This document shows positions 8,557 to 17,200 of a stretch of 39,626 nt of DNA, piece by piece. A program made the translations under genes and the position numbers. The DNA comes from Bacteroidota bacterium (lineage in GTDB: Bacteria > Bacteroidota > Bacteroidia > Chitinophagales > Chitinophagaceae). The stretch lies in NCBI GenBank assembly GCA_018267545.1, contig JAFDYG010000470.1:1-39626 (forward strand). The letters run 5' to 3'. The notes beneath the pieces are model-generated. The model was not told the origin of the DNA, ran no database searches, and saw nothing but the letters and a program-made list of their open reading frames with translations. Position 1 is the stretch's first letter. Each line of letters starts with the position of its first letter.

Positions 8557-9123
8557 ATGAACAAAATCCTTAAGACCAACCGTCCTACGCCAATTTTTTT
8601 GCTATTTCTCCTTTTAAGTCTTGCAATCTTCCAAATTTCCGGCTGCGGCCCTACCGGCGGCAAAGATTCGGGTCTCCCTCCCGCCGACGACGCCGTAGTC
8701 AAAAAGCACTGTATTCCCATCGGCCTGGCCATCCAGTATACCTCCAGCTTCCGGGCCTCTATCGATAGCTTCAACAAGCATTGCCCTAATTTTAAGGACT
8801 CCATGCAGTTCGGACACGCCGAATCCTTCCCTACCGACGTCTTTGTCAAGCTCCTTACCCAGCACAACGAGAAACAGGGGAAGGCCGTGGGGATACGGAT
8901 ATATTTTGGCCGCGGACCAAACGGAGAAATCAAGCTGGTTCTGGTCCCCTATGACAGCAAGGGCAACGACATGATCGACCACATGGTAGACATCAACGGC
9001 AACCCTGCCCCCGGCACCACGCCCATCAAGACCGAAGCGCTGAAAGTTACCGACGGACAGGCGATCGAAGATGGACAGCGCTGCCCCACTGTCTGCGATG
9101 ACGGCGGCAGCGGATTGAACTAA
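8557..9123 (+). CDS. Lipoprotein of unknown function, first gene of the signalling module
   Basis: A 188-residue exported lipoprotein. Residues 1-29 form a signal peptide with a hydrophobic core at 13-27, and the lipobox ISGC gives lipidated Cys30. The mature part has four more cysteines: two in KHC motifs (KHCIP and KHCPN, about 28 residues apart) and two in CPTVCD near the C-terminus. The pairing invites disulphides in the periplasm. The core has alternating strands (GIRIYFGRGPNGEIKLVLVPYD) and ends in a glycine-rich tail. I do not recognise a named domain. Its position before a 7-TM protein, kinase and regulator suggests a periplasmic sensing or output role, which is inference. Alternatively it is an independent gene, as 109 bases separate it from the next one. 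Confidence 0.75.
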   Translation: MNKILKTNRPTPIFLLFLLLSLAIFQISGCGPTGGKDSGLPPADDAVVKKHCIPIGLAIQYTSSFRASIDSFNKHCPNFKDSMQFGHAESFPTDVFVKLLTQHNEKQGKAVGIRIYFGRGPNGEIKLVLVPYDSKGNDMIDHMVDINGNPAPGTTPIKTEALKVTDGQAIEDGQRCPTVCDDGGSGLN

Positions 9124-9149
9124 CTTGCGGCCGATTGAATTAACTTGCG
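9113..9149 (+). repeat. Two 17-bp direct repeats across the lipoprotein stop codon
   Basis: GATTGAACTAACTTGCG (9113-9129) and GATTGAATTAACTTGCG (9133-9149) differ at one base, with a 20-base period. The first copy contains the stop codon of the lipoprotein gene. The 11-mer TTAACTTGCGC in the second copy also occurs at 7771-7781 before arfB. It could be a tandem binding site for a regulator or a simple duplication. Confidence 0.6.
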
Positions 9150-9232
9150 CCCTACCGTACTCACCATACTACCACTACCACAAACCACCTGACCGTTAGG
9201 AATCATTATCTGTAAGCACTCGAGAAAACACT

Positions 9233-9886
9233 ATGGGATCTACATTTTTATTCCTGGTCAGCGAAACCATTTTATTACCTTTTATCACAGGGCTGGTACG
9301 CTTGCGCCGAATCGGCAAGGGTTACCAGCCCTTTTATATTCTCATCGCCGTATCGGTGATCGTCGAAGTCATCAACGTCTACCTGATAAAGGTGAAGCAT
9401 CATAGCAATGCCATTCCTTCGAATATCCATGCCCTGTTAGAATGTCTGCTGATCCTTTGGCAGTTTCACGTGTGGGGCTGGCTGCGTTCGAGGAGGTCCG
9501 TCTTTTGGGGAGTGACGGCGCTCTTCTTTCTGGGCTGGGTCGTAGAAAACCTGGTACTGGGGCGTATCGTGGATTTCTCCCCCTACTTCCGGTTTCTTTA
9601 TGCATTCCTGGTGGTTCTCCTCAGCGTCAACAAGATCAATTTTATGATCACCCACGACAACCGAAGCCTGCTGCGAAACCCGGAATTTCTCATCTGCATC
9701 GCATTTATTATCTTTTTCATCTATAAGATCATCTACGAGTGGGCTTATCAGACCAGCATTTTCGGGCAGTCAAGCATTACTTCCACTATAATAATGTTAT
9801 TCGGGTATATTAATGCCTTGACAAACATTATTTTTGCTATCGCTTTCCTGCTAATACCTGCTCCGCGAAAATTCAGCTTACGATAA
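9233..9886 (+). CDS. Multi-spanning (about 7 TM) membrane protein, putative sensor partner of the kinase
   Basis: A 217-residue integral membrane protein with about seven hydrophobic segments (near residues 3-20, 33-52, 65-82, 88-107, 115-133, 150-170 and 187-208). It has short basic loops (LRRIGKG, RSRR) and no soluble domain. I cannot assign a named family. Its stop codon is separated from the kinase ATG by only two bases, so the two are co-translated. The kinase has no sensor domain of its own, so this protein is a reasonable candidate for the membrane part that detects the signal (inference). Confidence 0.75.
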   Translation: MGSTFLFLVSETILLPFITGLVRLRRIGKGYQPFYILIAVSVIVEVINVYLIKVKHHSNAIPSNIHALLECLLILWQFHVWGWLRSRRSVFWGVTALFFLGWVVENLVLGRIVDFSPYFRFLYAFLVVLLSVNKINFMITHDNRSLLRNPEFLICIAFIIFFIYKIIYEWAYQTSIFGQSSITSTIIMLFGYINALTNIIFAIAFLLIPAPRKFSLR

Positions 9887-9888
9887 AG

Positions 9889-10626
9889 ATGGAAACGAAG
9901 ATCCTTAATATTACTATCCTGGTCTCTCTGATTCTTACAGTCATCATTATCTATTTTTTTGTTTCCATCATCCGGTATCACCGTCGTTATATGCGCCTGC
10001 AGCGGGAGAAAATCTTCGCCGAAATCACGATCAGGGAAAACGAGCGCAAGCGAATCGCCAATGACCTGCATGACAGCTTGGGGCCGCTTCTCTCTGCGGT
10101 AAAACTGAACATCGGCAGCGTAGACGTCGAAGCGCCCTCCGACCGGGAAGTCCTCGATAAGACGGGCGGCTACCTGGACGAGATCATCGGCAGCATGCGG
10201 CGCATCTCGCACGACCTGCTGCCCAATACGCTCGAGCGAAAAGGACTGCTCGAAGCCATCCGGGAATTTATCAACCAGGTCAACACCAGGCAATCGGTCA
10301 GCATTCAACTGTATATCGTCAAGGAATTTAAGATTCCAAAAGAAAAAGAGATCCACGTCTTCCGTATGATCCAGGAGATCGTTCATAACACCATCAAACA
10401 CTCTCACGCAAAAACACTGCAGATTGGCTTCAGTGAAGAAGGCGGCTCCTTATTGTGCCTGACCAGGGACGACGGAAACGGATTCGACAAGGAAAAAGTC
10501 CTCGCGGGCTCTAACGGCCTGGGGCTTCGCAGTCTGGAGAGCCGCTGCGAGATCCTAAACGGCATACTTACACTGGATTCTGCGCCCGGCTCGGGTACCA
10601 ATTATTTTATTAAAATACCAGTTTGA
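9889..10626 (+). CDS. Sensor histidine kinase, HisKA_3/NarX-LiaS type, one TM helix
   Basis: A 245-residue kinase with one N-terminal TM helix (residues 7-28), a short linker, then the dimerisation/phospho-acceptor domain with RKRIANDLHDSLGPLLS, where H61 is the expected phosphorylated residue. The HATPase domain follows, with an N-box-like VHNTIKHS, the G1 box DDGNGFD and the G2 box GLGLRSLESR. It contains no PAS, TPR or periplasmic sensing domain, unlike many Bacteroidota kinases of this class. It lies two bases after the 7-TM gene and 86 bases before a NarL-type regulator, its obvious partner. Confidence 0.92.
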   Translation: METKILNITILVSLILTVIIIYFFVSIIRYHRRYMRLQREKIFAEITIRENERKRIANDLHDSLGPLLSAVKLNIGSVDVEAPSDREVLDKTGGYLDEIIGSMRRISHDLLPNTLERKGLLEAIREFINQVNTRQSVSIQLYIVKEFKIPKEKEIHVFRMIQEIVHNTIKHSHAKTLQIGFSEEGGSLLCLTRDDGNGFDKEKVLAGSNGLGLRSLESRCEILNGILTLDSAPGSGTNYFIKIPV

Positions 10627-10669
10627 GATTAAAATTGTCTTCCGGATGGCGGATCTAGTTCGCTTTACC

Positions 10670-10677
10670 TAAATTTG
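10670..10677 (+). promoter_or_regulatory. Possible -7 promoter element before the NarL-type regulator
   Basis: TAAATTTG matches the Bacteroidota -7 consensus TAnnTTTG at all fixed positions and lies 35 bases before the ATG of the response regulator. No TTTG is found at the normal upstream distance, so it may be a weak or regulated internal promoter. Confidence 0.3.
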
Positions 10678-10712
10678 GACCCGCCCTGAGCTGTTTTAAC
10701 TATACTATCCGG

Positions 10713-11378
10713 ATGAAAAATATCAGCCTGATCATCGCAGACGACCACGAAATTTATAGGGATGGCCTCGCCCTTATGTTATCCAAACAGGAAGCAGTCA
10801 CCCTTGTTGGACAGGCATCGGATGGACACGATCTGTTGCAATTGGTAGAAGAGAAGAAGCCCGATATGGTTCTCACTGACATCAAGATGCCGCGGCTCGA
10901 TGGAATTTCCGCCTCCAAAATATTGCTTCAGCGATTTCCGCAGCTGAAGATCATCGCCTTGTCGATGTTCGAAGAAGAAGATCTTATTGTAGAAATGCTG
11001 GAGGCTGGCGCCAAGGGCTACCTCATCAAGAATGCGGACAAGAAGGAGATCATGGAAGCGATCCTGACGGTCAACGAAGGCAACATCTTTTACTGCAAGC
11101 ATACTACGGCGCACCTGGCTTCGCTGATCGTGAAAAGCAAGTTCGATTCACGCCTGAAGCAGCCGGGGGCCTTGTTTACGGATCGGGAGAAAGACATCAT
11201 CCGATTGATCTGCCGTCAGCATACCGCGCAGGAGATCGGCGATCTGTTGTTCTTGAGCAAACGGACCGTGGAAGGATATCGAACTCGTATTCTCGAGAAG
11301 ATGGACGTAAAGAATACTGCGGGCGTAGTGATCTTTGCGCTGAAGCACAATATCATCCGGGAAGAGGAGATATTATAG
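10713..11378 (+). CDS. NarL/FixJ-type response regulator
   Basis: A 221-residue regulator. The receiver domain (1-120) has the acidic pair D10/D11, phospho-acceptor D56 in LTDIKMP and the lysine of the YLIKNADK motif. The C-terminal LuxR-type helix-turn-helix (about 150-215) starts with LFTDREKDIIRLICR and continues with AQEIGDLLFLSKRTVEGYR. It is the cognate partner of the kinase directly upstream by context. Its 3' end overlaps the opposing membrane-protein gene by 26 bases. Confidence 0.94.
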   Translation: MKNISLIIADDHEIYRDGLALMLSKQEAVTLVGQASDGHDLLQLVEEKKPDMVLTDIKMPRLDGISASKILLQRFPQLKIIALSMFEEEDLIVEMLEAGAKGYLIKNADKKEIMEAILTVNEGNIFYCKHTTAHLASLIVKSKFDSRLKQPGALFTDREKDIIRLICRQHTAQEIGDLLFLSKRTVEGYRTRILEKMDVKNTAGVVIFALKHNIIREEEIL

Positions 11379-11940
11379 TATTGAAGAGGCGGATGATGTA
11401 GATCAGCTCATAGAGGATAAACGCAATGACCAGAACGGCGTGAAACCGCCGGTTGCTGATATACATGGCTGCGATACAGGCGGCGAAGTGCAGCACATTA
11501 CGGATCGGGTATTCGATCGTGTTCTGCAGAAAATAGCCACTCTTTTTCAGGTAAGTATCTACGATGTCGGCGACGAAGCTAAGGGCTAGCACGGCGAAAA
11601 ACCACTTCTTCCGCGAGTAGAAGTAATCTTCGTACCGCTCGTCATAATCCTTTATGTCGTCGGGCCAGAGCAGGGCGCAGATGGTGAAGTAGATGGTGAT
11701 ATAGAGGATCAGGAAGAAGTAGGCTTCGAAGGACCATGCCGTGACTTTCTTCAGGCTGTATTCCCACCACCAGAAATGGATTAGGACCAGGAAGATGTAG
11801 AGGGACCAGAGCAGGTGCACCCAGTAGGGTTTGGTGCGGCCGGGATGCTGGACCAGCTTGACCGCGCTTTGCAGCAATTTCGCCAGGCTGAGGCCCAGGA
11901 TGATGCTGATCACCGATTTTATGTACTCGAAGGTCTCCAT
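11353..11940 (-). CDS. Integral membrane protein of unknown function
   Basis: A 195-residue protein with about five to six hydrophobic helices: residues 7-25, 43-60, 72-93, 112-130, 145-163 and 166-188. The loop after the third helix is very acidic and tyrosine-rich (DDIKDYDERYEDYFY). There is a tryptophan cluster HFWWWEYSLKK in the second loop. No family was recognised. It converges on the response regulator and overlaps its last 26 bases, which could allow antisense effects. It is close to the flippase gene, which is divergent from it. Confidence 0.7.
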   Translation of the reverse strand: METFEYIKSVISIILGLSLAKLLQSAVKLVQHPGRTKPYWVHLLWSLYIFLVLIHFWWWEYSLKKVTAWSFEAYFFLILYITIYFTICALLWPDDIKDYDERYEDYFYSRKKWFFAVLALSFVADIVDTYLKKSGYFLQNTIEYPIRNVLHFAACIAAMYISNRRFHAVLVIAFILYELIYIIRLFNTIISPLPG

Positions 11941-12029
11941 GTCTTGGCGCCCCGGCGCACGGGGCTACCGAATATACCATTTTTTGCAAAAAGGCGTTGA
12001 TTCTTACAATAATATCGGCCTTGCGGGGT

Positions 12030-12059
12030 TAATTTTGTACTTTCCCGCGGACCGGGAAA
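12030..12059 (+). promoter_or_regulatory. -7 element and 5' hairpin before the flippase gene
   Basis: TAATTTTG (12030-12037) fits the Bacteroidota -7 consensus TAnnTTTG, but no -33 TTTG lies at the usual distance. Transcription from it would begin around 12042, at a stem-loop with arms TTTCCCG (12041-12047) and CGGGAAA (12053-12059). The stem-loop ends six bases before the ATG. Confidence 0.35.
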
Positions 12060-12065
12060 AGCACT

Positions 12066-13574
12066 ATGAGCAGTATAAAAAAATTAGCGGGAGAGACGGT
12101 TTGGTACGGCGCGAGCTCAATTGTCGCCAAATTTCTGAACTACATGCTGACCCCTTACCTGACGCACAAGTTCAAGGGTACGCCGGAGTATGGGGAGATG
12201 AGCCTGGTCTATGCCGTTATTTCCTTTGTGAATATCGGGGTGCTTTTCGGACTGGACTATGCGTATTTCCGGTACATCCAGCGCAAGGAAAACCAAAAGG
12301 ACCTGTATCCGACCCTGCTGATCACCCTGATTGGGAGCACTACGCTGATCACTTCTGTAATTTTACTCTTTCAGGGGCCCATCGCCCACTCGATCGATAT
12401 CGACAAACATCCGTCCTATGTGACGCTGGCCGCCTTTTTGATCGCCTTCGACGCCCTTTCGGCGCTGCCTTTCGCCAGGCTGCGGCACGAGGGCAGGCCG
12501 CGGAGGTTTGCGATCATCCGCCTGTCGGGCATCATTGTCAATATCAGTCTTACCTACTTCTTCCTTTCCATCTGCCCGGAGCTGCTGAAAGCGCACCCCA
12601 ACAGTATCGTAGGGTTTATCTACAGACCCGAGCTGGGATTCGTCTTTTATGTGCTGCTCGCCAATACCCTTCAAAATTTCTTCCAGGTCCTGCTCCTGTC
12701 TCCCCTGCTCAAAGGGTTTAGCTGGAGCTTCAATACGAAACTTTGGAAAGAAATCATGATCTATGCGCTTCCCCTGACCATTGCCGGTTTTGGGGGGATG
12801 ATCAACGAGACCTTCGACCGGATCATGCTGCAGAAGCGGCTTCCCAGCGCAGGCGACTACGCCACCTACCAGGTGGGGATCTACAGCGGCTGCTACAAGC
12901 TGTCGCTCCTGATTTCGCTTTTCGTACAGGCCTTCCGGATGGGAGCCGAACCCTTCTTCTACCGTCAGTCGGTCGAAGACAGCGCCCAGCGGACCTACGC
13001 CCGGGTCATGAAATTCTTTGTGATCCTGATCAGCGGGATGTTCCTGTTCGTGACGATGTACCTGGACATCTGGAAGTACTTTATCGCGGACCATACCATG
13101 TGGGTGGGTCTGAAGGTGGTGCCGATTCTGCTGTTCGCCAATATCTTTCTCGGAATCTATTATAATCTCTCCATCTGGTATAAGCTCTCAACCAATACCC
13201 GCGCCGGAGCCTACATTACGCTCATCGGGGCCGGTATCACCCTGCTTATCAACTACCTGTTTATTCCCCGTTTTGGGTATATGGCTTCGGCCTGGGCGAC
13301 CTTCCTTTGCTATGGGAGCATGATGGTCATTTCGTTTGTCTGGGGGCAAAAGGTTTACCGGGTACCCTACGCCTGGAAGAAGCTGGTGGCGTATATGGTG
13401 ATCGTAGCGCTTATTTATGGCCTGCACCACCTGATCACCGCGTTCTGGACGAATAAGGTGTTTAGCCTGGCGCTCGGGACGATTTTTATCGCCGGTTATG
13501 CCTTATTTGTGCTTAGGGTTGAAAAGAAGGAATTCCAGCGGCTGCCCTATATCGGCAAATACCTGCTATCGTAA
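12066..13574 (+). CDS. Polysaccharide/oligosaccharide flippase (MOP superfamily, Wzx-like)
   Basis: A 502-residue protein with about 12-14 TM helices and the start typical of the polysaccharide-transport branch of the MOP superfamily (SSIKKLAGETVWYGASSIVAKFL). Later it has the paired-helix pattern seen in Wzx and MATE-like lipid II/O-unit flippases (for example PLTIAGFGGMINETFDRIML near residues 238-257). It would move lipid-linked oligosaccharide across the inner membrane. No glycosyltransferases or polymerase are next to it, so it is not inside a classical O-antigen cluster and the substrate is unknown. Its 3' end overlaps the opposing MBL gene by nine bases. Confidence 0.9.
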   Translation: MSSIKKLAGETVWYGASSIVAKFLNYMLTPYLTHKFKGTPEYGEMSLVYAVISFVNIGVLFGLDYAYFRYIQRKENQKDLYPTLLITLIGSTTLITSVILLFQGPIAHSIDIDKHPSYVTLAAFLIAFDALSALPFARLRHEGRPRRFAIIRLSGIIVNISLTYFFLSICPELLKAHPNSIVGFIYRPELGFVFYVLLANTLQNFFQVLLLSPLLKGFSWSFNTKLWKEIMIYALPLTIAGFGGMINETFDRIMLQKRLPSAGDYATYQVGIYSGCYKLSLLISLFVQAFRMGAEPFFYRQSVEDSAQRTYARVMKFFVILISGMFLFVTMYLDIWKYFIADHTMWVGLKVVPILLFANIFLGIYYNLSIWYKLSTNTRAGAYITLIGAGITLLINYLFIPRFGYMASAWATFLCYGSMMVISFVWGQKVYRVPYAWKKLVAYMVIVALIYGLHHLITAFWTNKVFSLALGTIFIAGYALFVLRVEKKEFQRLPYIGKYLLS

Positions 13575-14204
13575 GAACGGGTTATGCGCCCGCTCCCAGC
13601 CAATCGTTGTCGGCTCACCGTGTCCGGGATAGACGATCGTTTCGTCCGGCAGGGGCCAAAGCTGTTCCCGAATGCTGCGCAGCAGCGTCGCATGGTCCCC
13701 CCCGGGCAGGTCGGTGCGACCGATACTACCCCTAAAAAGCACGTCTCCTCCTATGAGAAAGCCCTGCTCCCGGCAATAGAAGCCCACACTCCCGGGAGAA
13801 TGCCCGGGCAAAAACAAAATGCTCAGCCGGTCATCGCCAAGCAGGAGGTCCGTCCCCGGCTCCAGCAGCACCTGGGGACCCCGGTAATTTTCGAAGGGCA
13901 TATCCCACTGTAGCCCCATTTCGGGGGCCCTGGCCAGGATGGGAAGCTCCTTTTCGTGGAGATGGAGGGGTAAGCTCCAGGTATCGTGGACGAACTTGTT
14001 CCCGAAAACGTGATCGAGGTGGCAGTGGGTATTCAGCAGCATGACCGGGTTTAACCCCTGCTGGTCAATAAATTCCTGTAAAACAAGCCGCTCGTAGTCA
14101 AAATAACAGCCCGGATCGATGATACAGCAGGCATCCTTTTGGCCAGTTAGCACGTATGTGTTCTCTTGTACAGGACTGAATTCAAAGACCTTGACCGTTA
14201 GCAT
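13566..14204 (-). CDS. MBL-fold metallo-hydrolase, glyoxalase II-like
   Basis: A 212-residue metallo-beta-lactamase-fold hydrolase. The zinc motif THCHLDH is near residue 60, a further ligand region is LPGHSPGSVGFY near 134, the bridging aspartate is in GGDVLF and the last histidine is in YPGHGEPT near 193. The family includes hydroxyacylglutathione hydrolases and related thioesterases. The short form seen here, without the C-terminal substrate-binding helical domain of true glyoxalase II, is common in bacteria and its substrate is unknown. It is monocistronic; its ATG is 82 bases from the divergent start at 14287. Confidence 0.92.
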   Translation of the reverse strand: MLTVKVFEFSPVQENTYVLTGQKDACCIIDPGCYFDYERLVLQEFIDQQGLNPVMLLNTHCHLDHVFGNKFVHDTWSLPLHLHEKELPILARAPEMGLQWDMPFENYRGPQVLLEPGTDLLLGDDRLSILFLPGHSPGSVGFYCREQGFLIGGDVLFRGSIGRTDLPGGDHATLLRSIREQLWPLPDETIVYPGHGEPTTIGWERAHNPFLR

Positions 14205-14286
14205 ATATCAAAAATTTTATTAGCAAAATCAATTTCACCGGTATTTGGGATTGTTTTAACTTTAAAAACTTTAAAGAAAAGCAGGT

Positions 14287-17200
14287 ATGCAATTTCATCA
14301 GTTTAGGTCGAAGTCACAGATTTTTTTTGGGTACTTACTGTTGGGGCTTTTCTTTTTTTCTGGCTCGGTCCAGGCCCAGGTAAACACGGTAGAATTCGGT
14401 AAAAACCGCCTGCAATTCAAGAATTTCAAATGGAAATACTACCAGACCCAAAACTTCAATAGTTACTTTAACGAGGGGGGGCAGGAGCTGGGTAAATACG
14501 TGGCACAGCTGGCGGAAAAGGAGCTGCCGGGTATCGAGCGGTTCGTCGAGTATGGTCTTCAGCGCCGCGCCAATATCATCATCTACAATTCCTACAATGA
14601 CCTGGAGCAGTCCAATATCGGGCTGAACCTCGACTGGCAGACGACGGGGGGTATCACCAAGCTGGTCAATAACAAGATGGTCGTCTATTTCAACGGGGAC
14701 CATAACAACCTCCGCATCCAGGTCCGCCAGGGTATCGCCCGTATATTGGTCGAAAATATTCTTTTCGGGGACGACCTGGGAGAATTCGCCACCAACCAGG
14801 CGCTCCTGGACCTTCCCCAGTGGCTGACGGACGGGTACATCGAATACGCCGGGGAGAACTGGAATACAAACCTCGACGACAAGCTGAAACAGGCCATGCT
14901 TTCGGGCCGGTATAATAACTTTTATCAATTTGCCTTCGAGCAGCCCAATCTGGCCGGTCACGCGTTCTGGTACTACCTGGCCGAGAAATACAAAAAGGAG
15001 AACGTCACTTATTTCCTCTACCTCTCCCGCGTCTATCGGAACCTGAACAACGCTTCGATGCGAATCTGCAAGAAGAAGTTCAAGGAAGTCCTCAAGGACT
15101 TTATGCAGCAGGAAGAGGAGAAATACGAAAAGGACATCCGCGGCCGCCGCAATTTCCCCAAGGGAACGGTTTCGGTGACCGAGGACATCAACGAGCACAA
15201 GGACTTTTTCCACTTCTCCCCCAACCCGGTCCCCAAGAGCCAGACCTATGCCGTGGTAGAATACAACCGGGGAAAATACAAGGTCGCCCTCCACGAGAAC
15301 TATATCAACACCAAGGTCTTATTGAAGAGCGGGGTTCGCTCCCTTCAGGAGCAGATGGGTCCCCACTATCCCCTGCTGGCCTGGGACAACAAAGGAACCC
15401 GGCTCACCTGTATCTATTGGGACAGGGGCAAGGTTAAAATGTTCGTCTACGACGTCGTGAGACGGTATAAGCCGGTCGTCCAGGACCTTCCCGATTTCCA
15501 GCAGGTGCAGGACTTCAAATACATGCTGGACAACAATACGCTCATCATGAGCGCCGTGAAGAACGGACAGTCGGATATCTTCGTCTATAAAATTCAGGAG
15601 CAGACGTACCGGCAGATCACCAACGACATTTATGATGACCTGGACGCGTCGTTTATCGCGTTTCCGAACAAGACGGGCATCATCTATTCCTCCAACAGAC
15701 CTTCGGGTCGTGCGGTTACGAAGGATACAGTGCTTCCTTCCAACTACCACTACAACGTATTCCTCGTCGACAACTGGAACGATGCGGAAGGAAAGCAGAT
15801 TTCCCAGCTGACCTATCTGAAATACGGAAATGCGCGTTATCCGATGCAGTACAATACGAACCACTTTACGTTTGTGAGTGACGAGAATGGTATCGCGAAC
15901 AGATATGCCGGATTTTTTACCACCCGCAGGGCGGGTCTGGATACGGTTTACAAAGTCGGGGACGAGCTGCTGCACAATCCCGAGCCCAAGGAGCTGGATT
16001 CCCTGCTGCGTGCGCAGAACAAAAACCAGCCGGATACCTCTTATGTATTTGCCATTACGAACGACTCTTCCTATATCTTCCCCATCACCAACTATCAAAG
16101 CGGACTGACCGAGACGAAGAGCGCGGGTGACGTCGGACAGATCACCGAAGTACGCGAGGAAGGAAACCTGAAATTCCTTTACAAGCTCAAGGTCGATGAT
16201 GCGGCCCTGCAAAAACGCAACATCAATGCGCGGATGACGGATTACCGGAAGAAGACCGTGCAGGAGAACCAGGTCGTCACCGCCAACGTATTGCGGCCCG
16301 TGGTCCGTCCGGACAGCGCGCGCAGACAGCCAACATCCGACTTCTTCGATAGTGAATTTGGCCGGGACACGAGCCGCTCCGGCGGCAGGCGTCCAGCTTC
16401 CGCGCCGACCAATGCGGCCAATCCGCCGACGGTGCGGGCGGGCTTCGAGACCCGTGACGAAGGAGTCTTGCGGAAGGCGAAGCTCTTCGACTACAAGCTG
16501 AAATTCTCGGTGGACAATTTCTCCGCCGGCTTCAATAACGACGTGCTCATCAGCAAGTACCAGCCCTATACGGGTTCCTTGCCGATCAACATGAGCGGAC
16601 AGGACGCGTTTAGCGGCATGCTCAAGGCGTCCATCTTCGACCTGTTCGAAGACATCCGTTTCACGGGCGCTATGCGTCTGCCCTTCTTCGGCAGCGGCTC
16701 CAACCCCTCTCCCATCTCGTCCACACAGGGCTCGGCCTTTACACCGGGCAACGGGTCGTTCTTCGACGGCAGCGGCGAATGGTATGCGCGGGTGGACTAT
16801 CTCAAGCACCTGTTCGACTACTCCCTGGTCTATTACCGTCAGACGCAGACGGGTAACTACCAGGATACGGCCTTTGGCGTAGCGGCGGGATATCCCTTCG
16901 ACGCGAAGTCCTACACCAACCTCTGGCAGGGTATCGTCAAATATCCTTTCGACAAAGTCCGCAGCATCCGGCTTTCGGTCGGCTATCGTACCGATAAGGT
17001 CGTCCTCCGTCCCAACCTGCCGTTTGGCTTCCCGCCCGTCAACTTCCTGGACTCTATTGCCCTGAAGTCGAAGCCGGTGGCCAAACAGAACTATGGTCTC
17101 ATCCACCTGGAATACGTCTATGACAACACCCTCCTGAAGGCGACCAATATCTGGAATGGCCTGCGATACAAGGTCTATATGGACTTCAATAACCAGCTCA

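Noticed and set aside
12363-13094. Minus-strand open frame in the flippase gene
   Set aside because: Antisense to a multi-helix protein; typical shadow rich in charged residues.
14335-15294. Second minus-strand open frame (319 codons) in the same gene
   Set aside because: Same cause: antisense shadow of a highly biased gene, hydrophobic and low-information translation.
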